NCBI GenBank assembly: GCA_038145405.1
Contig: JAYQPQ010000036.1
Location: 1-18,305 of the forward strand
Origin: JAYQPQ01 sp038145405
Lineage (GTDB): Bacteria; Pseudomonadota; Gammaproteobacteria; Pseudomonadales; GM7GCV1
DNA length: 18,305 nucleotides
Direction of reading: 5' to 3'
A model generated the notes under the pieces. That model saw nothing but the letters and a program-made list of their open reading frames with translations, did not search any database and was not told the origin of the DNA. This document shows, one piece after another, positions 1-6,378 of the stretch (positions are counted from its first letter, which is position 1; every line of letters begins with the position of its first letter). A program made the position numbers and the translations under genes.

Positions 1-1080
1 GAAACCTGGGGCTACCAGCTCATCCTGCCGCCGCTGGTGGAGTTCAAAGCCTCCTTGCTGACCGGCGTTGGCGCCGACCTCGACAGCCAGACCCTGGGGC
101 TGACCGATCGCATCAGCGGCAGAACCCTGGGTGTGCGCGCCGATATTTCGCCGCAAGCCGCGCGCATTGACGCCCACAGCCTGTCCGGCGACGAAGTGCG
201 TCGTCTGTGCTACTGCGGCACCGTATTGAAAGCCATACCTGACGGCCCTCAGCGCAGCCGCTCACCCATTCAGATCGGCGCCGAGCTCTTTGGTATCGAT
301 CGGCTCGAAGCCGATGCCGAGATTATCCGCATCATGCTGCAGACTCTGGCGATCGCCGGAGTCAAGGACATTACCCTGGATCTGGGCAACGTGACCATTT
401 TCACCTGGGTCGAGGCGCGCGTGCTAGAGGAACTCGGCAGGGTGGAAAGCTTCGCCCAGCTGATGCAGGACAAGCGCCTGCCAGAGCTGGACACCTGGGT
501 GGCCGACAGCGGCCTGTCCCGCGAGACTGCCAACTATGTGCGCCGATTGCCGCGCCTAGCAGGGGATCGCGCCATCCTGGCCGACGCCCGGCAACTCTTT
601 GCCGCAGCACCGCAGGTGCTGCAGGCTCTGGATCAGCTGGAGCAGCTGGCCGATCTGGTTGCGCTCGAGTTTCCGGAAGTGCGTCAGTTTTTTGATCTGG
701 GCGAACTGCGCGGTGCCCACTATCACACCGGTGTGGTGTTTGCCGCCTATACGCCGGGTTACGGTTCCATGCTGGCCAACGGTGGCCGCTACAACGAAGT
801 CGGGCGCGCCTTTGGCAAAGCCCGTCCGGCCACCGGCTTCAGTTCCGATTTGAAAGTCCTGCTGCGCACCGGTAGTTATGCTCTGGCAGCCAAGCCGCTG
901 GTGCTGGTGCCGGCTGATCGCGATGCTGCGTTGCAGGCCAAAATTGCCGAGCTGCGTGCCGAAGGCATGCGCGTCGCAACCAGCTTCGAACCCCTGGACA
1001 AGAATTCGGCATTGGCCGCTGGCGCAAATTATTTGTTGAGCCGCGATGGCAAAGGCTGGCAACTCGTGAAATTAGGTTGA
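1..1080 (+). CDS. hisZ: ATP phosphoribosyltransferase regulatory subunit HisZ (5' end missing)
   Basis: HisZ is a catalytically inactive histidyl-tRNA-synthetase-like protein that partners the short form of HisG and makes the first step of histidine synthesis active and histidine-sensitive. The reading frame is open from base 1, so the gene starts before the window; 359 residues are visible and about 30 are probably missing compared with the usual ~390. The class II synthetase-like core is clear: a PPLVEF segment, then LLTGVGADLDSQTLGLTD, GVRADISPQAARIDAH, and later GYGSMLANGGRYNEVGRAFG. A GTG at 37 is in frame but internal to the conserved domain, so it is not the true start. The stop lies 15 bp before purA, the common gammaproteobacterial order hisZ-purA, suggesting co-transcription. 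Confidence 0.95.
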   Translation, partial: ETWGYQLILPPLVEFKASLLTGVGADLDSQTLGLTDRISGRTLGVRADISPQAARIDAHSLSGDEVRRLCYCGTVLKAIPDGPQRSRSPIQIGAELFGIDRLEADAEIIRIMLQTLAIAGVKDITLDLGNVTIFTWVEARVLEELGRVESFAQLMQDKRLPELDTWVADSGLSRETANYVRRLPRLAGDRAILADARQLFAAAPQVLQALDQLEQLADLVALEFPEVRQFFDLGELRGAHYHTGVVFAAYTPGYGSMLANGGRYNEVGRAFGKARPATGFSSDLKVLLRTGSYALAAKPLVLVPADRDAALQAKIAELRAEGMRVATSFEPLDKNSALAAGANYLLSRDGKGWQLVKLG

Positions 1081-1095
1081 GGAAAGAGCGCAAGC

Positions 1096-2391
1096 ATGGG
1101 CAAGAAGATCGTTGTTCTGGGTACCCAATGGGGAGACGAAGGCAAAGGCAAGATCGTCGACCTGTTGACCGACCGGGTGTCCTGTGTGGTGCGCTTCCAG
1201 GGCGGCCACAACGCCGGTCATACGCTGGTGATCGACGGTAAACGAACTGCCCTGCACCTGATTCCCTCAGGGATATTGCGCCCTGGCGTGAAATGCTTGA
1301 TCGGCAATGGCGTGGTCGTGGCACCGGATGCTTTGCTCAAGGAAATCGCCATGCTGGAAGAGCGCGGCGTGCCGGTGCGCGAGCAGTTGCGCATCAGCCT
1401 GGCTTGTCCGCTCATCCTGCCCTATCACCAGGCGCTGGATCTGGCGCGCGAAGCGGCGCGCGGCAACGCCAAGATTGGCACCACTGGACGCGGTATCGGC
1501 CCAGCCTACGAAGACAAGGTGGCGCGGCGCGGCCTGCGTTTTTCCGACCTGCGCAATGCCGACCGTTTTGCCGCTCGACTGAAGGACGTGATGGATTATC
1601 ACAATTTTGTCCTGAAGAACTTTTACCAGGTCGAGCCGGTCGACTACCAAACCACGCTGGACACCGCCCTGGCCTGGGGCGAACAACTGCTGCCCCTGGC
1701 GACCGACGTCGCCGATCTGCTGTTTCAGGCCGACCAGAAAGGCCAAAATATTCTCTTCGAGGGGGCGCAAGGCACGCTGCTGGACATTGATCACGGCACC
1801 TATCCCTTTGTCACTTCTTCCAACACCACCGCCGGCTATGCCGCTGTGGGTTCGGGATTCGGACCGCTGCAGCTGGACTTCGTCATGGGCGTGACCAAGG
1901 CCTACACCACCCGTGTGGGCTCCGGACCCTTCCCGACTGAATTGTTTGATGAGACCGGCACTCACCTTGCCACCAAGGGCCATGAAGTCGGTACTACCAC
2001 CGGGCGGCCGCGCCGCACCGGCTGGTTTGATGCAGTAGCGCTGCGCCAGGCCGTGCGCGTCAACTCCATTTCCGGCATTTGCCTGACCAAGCTGGACGTG
2101 CTGGATGGGTTGGAAAAGGTACGCGTCTGCGTAGACTATCGCGATGCCCAGGGTGGATCCTGCCTGCTGCCTTCCGACTGCGAGGACTATGCTTCCCTGC
2201 AGCCGGTTTACGAGGATCTGCCGGGCTGGAGCGAAAGCACCGTAGGCATCAAGCGCTGGGAGGAACTGCCCGCCAACGCCCGTGCTTACGTGGACCGTTT
2301 GGGCGAGTTGACCGGCGCCAGCATGGATATCGTATCGACCGGTCCGGATCGCGCCCACACCATAATCCGGCGCGACCTCTTCGCCAGTTAA
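1096..2391 (+). CDS. purA: Adenylosuccinate synthetase PurA
   Basis: PurA joins IMP and aspartate using GTP to form adenylosuccinate, the first committed step from IMP to AMP in the cytoplasm. The 431-residue length is typical. The N-terminal WGDEGKGK loop (residues 12-19) holds the catalytic Asp14, and GGHNAGHT (36-43) holds His42; these correspond to E. coli Asp13 and His41. Further on are the IMP-contacting TSSNTTAG stretch, the TTTGRPRRTGWFDA loop and the KLDVLDG base-recognition motif, so all active-site blocks are present. The ATG is preceded by a good Shine-Dalgarno sequence, GAGGAAAG at 1079-1086, overlapping the hisZ stop. It is probably co-transcribed with hisZ. Confidence 0.98.
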   Translation: MGKKIVVLGTQWGDEGKGKIVDLLTDRVSCVVRFQGGHNAGHTLVIDGKRTALHLIPSGILRPGVKCLIGNGVVVAPDALLKEIAMLEERGVPVREQLRISLACPLILPYHQALDLAREAARGNAKIGTTGRGIGPAYEDKVARRGLRFSDLRNADRFAARLKDVMDYHNFVLKNFYQVEPVDYQTTLDTALAWGEQLLPLATDVADLLFQADQKGQNILFEGAQGTLLDIDHGTYPFVTSSNTTAGYAAVGSGFGPLQLDFVMGVTKAYTTRVGSGPFPTELFDETGTHLATKGHEVGTTTGRPRRTGWFDAVALRQAVRVNSISGICLTKLDVLDGLEKVRVCVDYRDAQGGSCLLPSDCEDYASLQPVYEDLPGWSESTVGIKRWEELPANARAYVDRLGELTGASMDIVSTGPDRAHTIIRRDLFAS

Positions 2392-2407
2392 CCCGGGTCA
2401 CTCCTGC

Positions 2408-2413
2408 TAAACT
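2408..2413 (+). promoter_or_regulatory. Possible -10 element upstream of the NSS transporter
   Basis: TAAACT in the 52-bp gap after purA matches a sigma-70 -10 box in four of six positions. No convincing -35 hexamer is seen 16-18 bp upstream. The same TAAACT core occurs just before the PAP2 gene at 12287. It may give the transporter-ratA-ratB group its own transcription start. Confidence 0.3.
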
Positions 2414-2443
2414 GAGCCGACCCACGACGCCAGAGGAGTCCAC

Positions 2444-3823
2444 ATGTCCGACCAGAGACATCGCTTCCACGAGACCTGGAACAGTCGCTGGACCTTTATC
2501 ATGGCCGCCACCGGTTCGGCTGTCGGCCTGGGCAATATCTGGAAGTTCCCTTACATCACTGGCGAAAACGGCGGTGGCGCTTTCGTAATCATCTATTTGG
2601 CCTGCATTGCTCTGGTGGGAATCCCGGTCATGATCGCCGAAGTGCTCATGGGACGCTGGGGTCGGTCGAGCCCCATTCATACCATGTACAAGCTGGTTGA
2701 TGAATGCGGTGTGCCGCGCATTTGGCACGGCATCGGTTGGATGGGTGTGGTGGCCGGCGTGATTATTCTGTCCTACTACAGCGTCATCGCCGGTTGGGCC
2801 ATCGCATATGTTTTCAAGATGGCCTCAGGCGCCTTTGTCGGCGTCGACGGTCAGGCCTCGGGCGAAATTTTCGGCGCGCTGCTGTCGAGCCCCTCCACGC
2901 TGGTCTTCTGGCACAGCATTTTCATGCTCATGACACTGATTGTGGTGGCCCTGGGGGTGACCCGGGGGCTGGGCCGTACGGTGCAAATCCTGATGCCCCT
3001 GCTGCTGGTGCTGCTGGTCGTGATGATGGGTTTTGCCATCCGCTACGGCGACTTCCAGGCCGCCTGGAATTACCTGTTCAGCTTCCATGCCGAGGATCTC
3101 ACCGTCATGGGTGTCATGGAGGCCATGGGCCATGCCTTTTTTACGCTGAGCCTGGGGATGGGCGCCATCATGGCTTACGGAGCCTACATGCCGGACCGCG
3201 CTCCGGTGGGGCGTACTGTGTTGACCATTGCCGGGCTGGATACCCTGGTGGCCCTGATGGCCGGGCTGGCCCTCTTCCCCATTGTCTTTGCCAGCAGCGC
3301 CATTGAGCCCTCTTCGGGGCCGGGACTGCTGTTCGTCAGTCTGCCGGTGGCCTTTGGCAATATGCCTGCCGGTGCACTGGTTGGCACACTCTTTTTCCTG
3401 CTGGTGACCCTGGCTGCCTGGAGCTCATCCATTTCCCTGGTCGAGCCGGCCATCGCCTGGCTCACCGAGACCGGACGCGGCACGCGTCTGCAGGGCGCCA
3501 TTCTGTTTGGCCTGATGTGCTGGATTCTCGGCCTGGGTACGGTGTTTTCCTTCAATCACTGGGAGTCGGCGCGGCTCTTCGGCCGATTCAATTTCTTTGA
3601 ATTTGCCGACTTCCTCACGGCAAGCATTATGCTCCCGCTGGGCGGGCTGCTGATGGCCATTTTTGCCGGGCGCTATATAAAACGCAGCCGCATAGAAGCC
3701 GAGGTCAGCCTAAACACTGGCGTACTGTTCAACCTCTGGTACTGGGTGTTGCGCTGGGTGTCTCCGTTGCTGGTTGGCCTGGTGTTTGCCTTTGGCCTTG
3801 CGCGCGTATTTGGCTGGGTCTAG
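2444..3823 (+). CDS. Sodium-dependent transporter of the neurotransmitter:sodium symporter (NSS/SNF) family
   Basis: This inner-membrane protein is a Na+-coupled symporter of the LeuT-fold NSS family; bacterial members usually carry amino acids, but the substrate cannot be read from the sequence. The first membrane segment has the family hallmark GSAVGLGNIWKFPY followed by ENGGGAF, the unwound TM1 and Na+-binding region. GIPVMIAEVLMGRWG follows in TM2 and AYGAYMP in the TM7 region. The 459 residues are almost wholly hydrophobic segments, consistent with the 11-12 helices of bacterial members. The start is fixed by AGAGGAG at 2432-2438, six bases before ATG. It ends two bases before ratA, so they are probably translated from one message. 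No truncation is seen. Confidence 0.9.
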   Translation: MSDQRHRFHETWNSRWTFIMAATGSAVGLGNIWKFPYITGENGGGAFVIIYLACIALVGIPVMIAEVLMGRWGRSSPIHTMYKLVDECGVPRIWHGIGWMGVVAGVIILSYYSVIAGWAIAYVFKMASGAFVGVDGQASGEIFGALLSSPSTLVFWHSIFMLMTLIVVALGVTRGLGRTVQILMPLLLVLLVVMMGFAIRYGDFQAAWNYLFSFHAEDLTVMGVMEAMGHAFFTLSLGMGAIMAYGAYMPDRAPVGRTVLTIAGLDTLVALMAGLALFPIVFASSAIEPSSGPGLLFVSLPVAFGNMPAGALVGTLFFLLVTLAAWSSSISLVEPAIAWLTETGRGTRLQGAILFGLMCWILGLGTVFSFNHWESARLFGRFNFFEFADFLTASIMLPLGGLLMAIFAGRYIKRSRIEAEVSLNTGVLFNLWYWVLRWVSPLLVGLVFAFGLARVFGWV

Positions 3824-3825
3824 GT

Positions 3826-4263
3826 TTGAGCAGCATTCGCCAACAGGCGCTGGTGAGCTATGCGCCAGAGCAAATGTACGATCTGGTGGCCGATATCGAA
3901 AGCTATCCCCAGTTCCTGCGCTACTGTGTCGGTGCGCAGGTGCTGGAGAAGACCGACGATGGGGTCGTGGCGGGCCGGGGTGGGGCGCGCGGGCCGGTGC
4001 ACCAGAGTTTCAGCACGCGCAACGACATGCTTCCGGGTCGACGTATCGATCTGAGCCTGCTGAAGGGACCCTTTAGCTCGCTGTCCGGTTGCTGGGAGTT
4101 CCAGCCGGTGGGTGAGGGGGGTTGCCGCGTGCGCTTGCAGCTGGATTTCGAGATGCGCGGCGCGCTGAAATTTATCGTCACTCCCCTGATTACGGAGGTG
4201 GCCGGCCAGCTGTTGCAGGCCATGGTCAAGCGGGCCGACCAGATTTATGGCAAAGGAGTCTGA
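3826..4263 (+). CDS. ratA: RatA/Coq10-family START-domain protein
   Basis: This is a 145-residue protein of the polyketide cyclase/START (SRPBCC) family that includes E. coli RatA (YfjG) and the mitochondrial coenzyme-Q-binding protein Coq10. E. coli RatA has been reported to block 70S ribosome association, while the Coq10 relationship suggests a quinone-linked role; the sequence does not decide. Features matching RatA are ALVSYAPEQMYDLVADIESYP near the N terminus, then FSTRND, a GPFSSLSGCWEF block and a C-terminal amphipathic helix ending in QMVKRADQIYG-like sequence. The start is a TTG two bases after the transporter stop with no clear Shine-Dalgarno sequence; it is chosen because homology begins at SSIRQQALV and no ATG is in reach. 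Translational coupling is likely. ratB follows directly, as in E. coli. Confidence 0.88.
   Translation: MSSIRQQALVSYAPEQMYDLVADIESYPQFLRYCVGAQVLEKTDDGVVAGRGGARGPVHQSFSTRNDMLPGRRIDLSLLKGPFSSLSGCWEFQPVGEGGCRVRLQLDFEMRGALKFIVTPLITEVAGQLLQAMVKRADQIYGKGV
4252..4258 (+). promoter_or_regulatory. Shine-Dalgarno site that sets the ratB start
   Basis: AAAGGAG lies six bases before the ATG at 4265 and inside the last codons of ratA. It favours the ATG at 4265 over the in-frame upstream ATG at 4247, which would place this ribosome-binding site inside the coding sequence. Confidence 0.75.
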
Positions 4264-4264
4264 T

Positions 4265-4624
4265 ATGTCAGCCGACACCATTCATATCGAAGTAGCCTAC
4301 GCCTTGCCCGACCGGCAGAAGCTTATGGCATTGCAGGTGCCACGCGGCACTACGGCGCGCGAGGCGGTGCGGCTCAGCGGCATGGTCGAGCACTTTCCGC
4401 AGATGAATGTAGATGAGGATCCGCTGGGAATCTTTGGTCAGGCATTAGGTGTGCGGGGGATGCCGCCGGCCGAGGAATATCAACTGCAGCAGGGTGACCG
4501 GGTGGAAATCTACCGGCCGCTGCTTGCCGATCCCAAGGAAGCGCGCAAGAGGCGGGCGCAGGAGGCCGGAGCTCGTCGTCAGATCAAATCATCGTCCGCC
4601 GGCGAGGCCGATGCGGGAGCGTAG
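4265..4624 (+). CDS. ratB: RnfH/RatB family ubiquitin-like protein (UPF0125)
   Basis: A 119-residue protein of the RnfH/RatB (YfjF) family, small beta-grasp proteins with a ubiquitin-like fold and no firmly established biochemical role. The match to the E. coli protein is direct: HIEVAYALPDRQ at the start, LSGMVEHFP in the middle, and the strongly conserved DRVEIYRPLLADPKEARKRRA block near the end (in parts). It follows ratA by one base and has its own Shine-Dalgarno site. Its 3' end overlaps the 3' end of the opposite-strand bamE by 46 bp, so the last ~15 residues (a low-complexity Ser/Ala/Gly tail) are encoded opposite the bamE C terminus. The tail is not conserved in the family as I recall it. 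Confidence 0.9.
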   Translation: MSADTIHIEVAYALPDRQKLMALQVPRGTTAREAVRLSGMVEHFPQMNVDEDPLGIFGQALGVRGMPPAEEYQLQQGDRVEIYRPLLADPKEARKRRAQEAGARRQIKSSSAGEADAGA

Positions 4625-4959
4625 TCGCCCTCGATGCTGACCAGCTGGCCCTCGCTGAATCTCAGTTCCAGCAGCATGCGGAGGACGTTGCCGTCCGCAT
4701 CACGCAGATTGTAGATATAGTCCCACTGATCCAGATTGAAGGGGTCATTCACCAGCGGATTGCCGAGCAGAAAGCGCACCTGGTTCATGCTCATGCCCAG
4801 ACGCAGTTGATCCACCTTCTCCTGCGTGACGATATTGCCCTGCAGGACATTAATGCGATGCACCCCAGGAAAGAAAGAAATGGTCGGGGTATTGCTACAG
4901 CCGGACAGCAGAACCGGTAACAGAAGAAGCGGCATCAGGGCCCGCAGGGACAGCGCCAT
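4579..4959 (-). CDS. bamE: Outer membrane assembly lipoprotein BamE (SmpA/OmlA)
   Basis: BamE is a small lipoprotein subunit of the BAM complex that inserts beta-barrel proteins into the outer membrane. The 126-residue product has a lipoprotein signal: an Arg at residue 6, a run of Leu/Pro, and the lipobox LLSGC with acylated Cys21. The mature part holds the SmpA/OmlA domain: INVLQGNIVTQEKVDQLRLG, MSMNQVRFLLGNPLVNDPF, then WDYIYNL and LELRFSEGQL. A longer in-frame ORF extends to 5124 but runs antisense through fur; the ATG at 4959 is chosen because it gives a proper signal peptide. Its Shine-Dalgarno sequence is weak. It is divergent from fur, as omlA is in Pseudomonas, and its 3' end overlaps convergent ratB. 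Confidence 0.95.
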   Translation of the reverse strand: MALSLRALMPLLLLPVLLSGCSNTPTISFFPGVHRINVLQGNIVTQEKVDQLRLGMSMNQVRFLLGNPLVNDPFNLDQWDYIYNLRDADGNVLRMLLELRFSEGQLVSIEGDYAPASASPADDDLI

Positions 4960-4968
4960 GATCAGTGG

Positions 4969-4998
4969 TTTCCAATGTGGGAATGAAAGCGAGATAAT
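4969..4998 (+). promoter_or_regulatory. Candidate sigma-70 promoter for fur
   Basis: TTTCCA at 4969-4974 (four of six to TTGACA), an 18-bp spacer and GATAAT at 4993-4998 (five of six to TATAAT) lie in the 70-bp region between the divergent bamE and fur starts. On the other strand the same bases read TATTAT, so a bamE promoter may overlap. No convincing 19-bp Fur box was found here. Confidence 0.45.
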
Positions 4999-5029
4999 AC
5001 CCCAAATCCCTGCAGCAGACGAACTCGCC

Positions 5030-5440
5030 ATGCCGGACCAGAACAAAGAACTGCGCAAAGCCGGACTCAAGGTCACCATGCCGCGTCTAAAGATCCTCGA
5101 GATCCTGGAAACGGCCAAGGCCACCCATATGAGCGCAGAGGAAATCTACCAGCGTCTGCTGGAAGAAGGCGAGCAAACGGGCCTGGCCACCGTCTACCGC
5201 GTGCTGACCCAGTTTGAATCGGCCGGCCTCGTGCTGCGTCACAATTTCGAGGGCGGCAAGTCGGTGTTTGAAGTGGATCGCGGCGACCACCACGACCACA
5301 TGGTCTGTGCCGAGACCGGCAAGGTGATTGAATTCCACAACGACAAAATCGAGCAGTTGCAGGAACAAATTGCCAAACAGCATGGCTACGAGATTGTCGG
5401 CCACTCCCTGGTGCTCTATGTGCGGCCGAAGAAAGGCTGA
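5030..5440 (+). CDS. fur: Ferric uptake regulator Fur
   Basis: Fur is the Fe2+-responsive DNA-binding repressor of iron uptake genes. The 136-residue product has the winged-helix domain (about 1-82, with MPRLKILEILE and TGLATVYRVLTQFE) and the dimerisation/metal domain. Metal ligands fall at the same numbers as in E. coli Fur: His33, Glu81, His88 and His90 for one site, and His87, Asp89, Glu108 and His125 for the other. The structural-zinc CxxC is reduced to C93-A-E-T96, as in Pseudomonas aeruginosa Fur, so this Fur probably lacks the Cys4-type zinc. The frame stays open upstream to 4826, but that part is antisense to bamE; ATG 5030 gives the conserved N terminus. pssA starts eight bases after the stop. 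Confidence 0.96.
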   Translation: MPDQNKELRKAGLKVTMPRLKILEILETAKATHMSAEEIYQRLLEEGEQTGLATVYRVLTQFESAGLVLRHNFEGGKSVFEVDRGDHHDHMVCAETGKVIEFHNDKIEQLQEQIAKQHGYEIVGHSLVLYVRPKKG

Positions 5441-5448
5441 CGTGCTGA

Positions 5449-6249
5449 ATGAGTGACGAACCTGTCGAAGAAATCAGTTCCGGCCATCTGAATACCACGC
5501 GCCGGGGCGTCTATCTGCTGCCCAACCTGCTGACTACAGGTACCCTGTTCGGTGGTTTTACCTCCCTGTTGATGGCCCTCGAAGGGCGTTTTGTCGAGGG
5601 GGCCATCGCCATCTTCGCAGCCATGGCCTTCGATGGCCTTGATGGTCGGGTCGCACGCATGACCGGCACCCAAAGCCAGTTCGGCACCCAATACGATAGC
5701 CTGTCCGATATGGTTGCCTTCGGTGTGGCGCCAGCGGTGCTGGTTTATACCTGGATGCTAGGTCCGCTGGAAAAGTTTGGCTGGTCGGCCGCCTTTATCT
5801 ACACCTCTTGTGCGGCCCTGCGGCTGGCCCGCTTCAATATCAATGCCAGCAGCTCCGCCAACCGCTATTTCCAGGGCTTGGCCAGCCCGCCTTCAGCCGG
5901 GCTTCTGGCCAGCCTGGTGTGGAGTGGCGCCAGTCTGGAGCCCAGTATCGCCTACGCCATTCCGGTGGGCATCGTCACGGCTTGTCTGGGGTTGCTCATG
6001 GTGTCCAACTTTATCTACCCCAGCTTCAAGGACATCAATTTCGACAAAAGGGTGCCCTTCGTCTTTGTCCTGAGCGCCATTCTTGTCGCCGGCATCATCA
6101 TGAGCGACCCACCGCGACTGCTGCTGCTCTGTGCCGTCAGCTATGCGCTCTGGTCGCCCTTTCGTTGGACCATGAAAGGTCTGCGCCATCAGGCCTGGTT
6201 ACAGCGCCTGTTACCGGAAAAATTGCGCGAAGATCGCAATATCCCCTGA
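5449..6249 (+). CDS. pssA: CDP-diacylglycerol-serine O-phosphatidyltransferase PssA
   Basis: PssA makes phosphatidylserine from CDP-diacylglycerol and serine, the precursor of phosphatidylethanolamine. This is the integral-membrane (type II) form, not the soluble E. coli type. The complete CDP-alcohol phosphotransferase signature is present: D62, D65-G66, A69-R70, G79, D83 and D87 with exact spacing D-x2-DG-x2-AR-x8-G-x3-D-x3-D. YLLPNLLTTGTLFGGF precedes it, and several hydrophobic helices follow to about residue 230. The 266-residue length suits the family. It starts eight bases after fur, so iron-regulator and phospholipid genes probably share a transcript. A final basic tail (KGLRHQAWLQRLLPEKLRED) is likely cytoplasmic. 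Confidence 0.93.
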   Translation: MSDEPVEEISSGHLNTTRRGVYLLPNLLTTGTLFGGFTSLLMALEGRFVEGAIAIFAAMAFDGLDGRVARMTGTQSQFGTQYDSLSDMVAFGVAPAVLVYTWMLGPLEKFGWSAAFIYTSCAALRLARFNINASSSANRYFQGLASPPSAGLLASLVWSGASLEPSIAYAIPVGIVTACLGLLMVSNFIYPSFKDINFDKRVPFVFVLSAILVAGIIMSDPPRLLLLCAVSYALWSPFRWTMKGLRHQAWLQRLLPEKLREDRNIP

Positions 6250-6267
6250 GCTTCCATAACTCCCCGC

Positions 6268-6285
6268 CGTTACTAACTGGTAACG
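6268..6285. promoter_or_regulatory. 18-bp inverted repeat upstream of fadE, possible operator
   Basis: CGTTAC-N6-GTAACG is a perfect 6-bp-arm inverted repeat in the 129-bp gap between pssA and fadE, about 95 bases before the fadE ATG. Its size and symmetry suit a dimeric repressor of the TetR or GntR type. Part of it (AACTGGT) resembles the left half of the E. coli FadR site, but the right half does not match. No T-run follows, so it is not a terminator. Confidence 0.4.
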
Positions 6286-6378
6286 CGCCTGACATCGTTC
6301 TGCCTTCATCCGGCTATCGAGCTGGAGTAGAGTAGGACGCAAGAAGAACCGCTTTGCGGACGAGGAGGGAGTTTCACC

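Noticed and set aside
37..39. GTG at 37 as the hisZ start
   Set aside because: The frame is open to base 1 and the residues before it (WGYQLILPP) already match the HisZ core.
1267..2358. Minus-strand open frame of 363 codons
   Set aside because: Antisense shadow of purA; Gly/Gln/His-rich translation without family motifs.
4981..5005. Possible Fur box in front of fur
   Set aside because: Only one GATAAT hexamer is present; the neighbouring bases do not extend it to a 19-bp palindrome or three hexamers.
4826..5029. N-terminal extension of fur by 68 codons
   Set aside because: It is antisense to the bamE signal peptide and mature start, is absent from Fur proteins, and ATG 5030 gives the normal N terminus.
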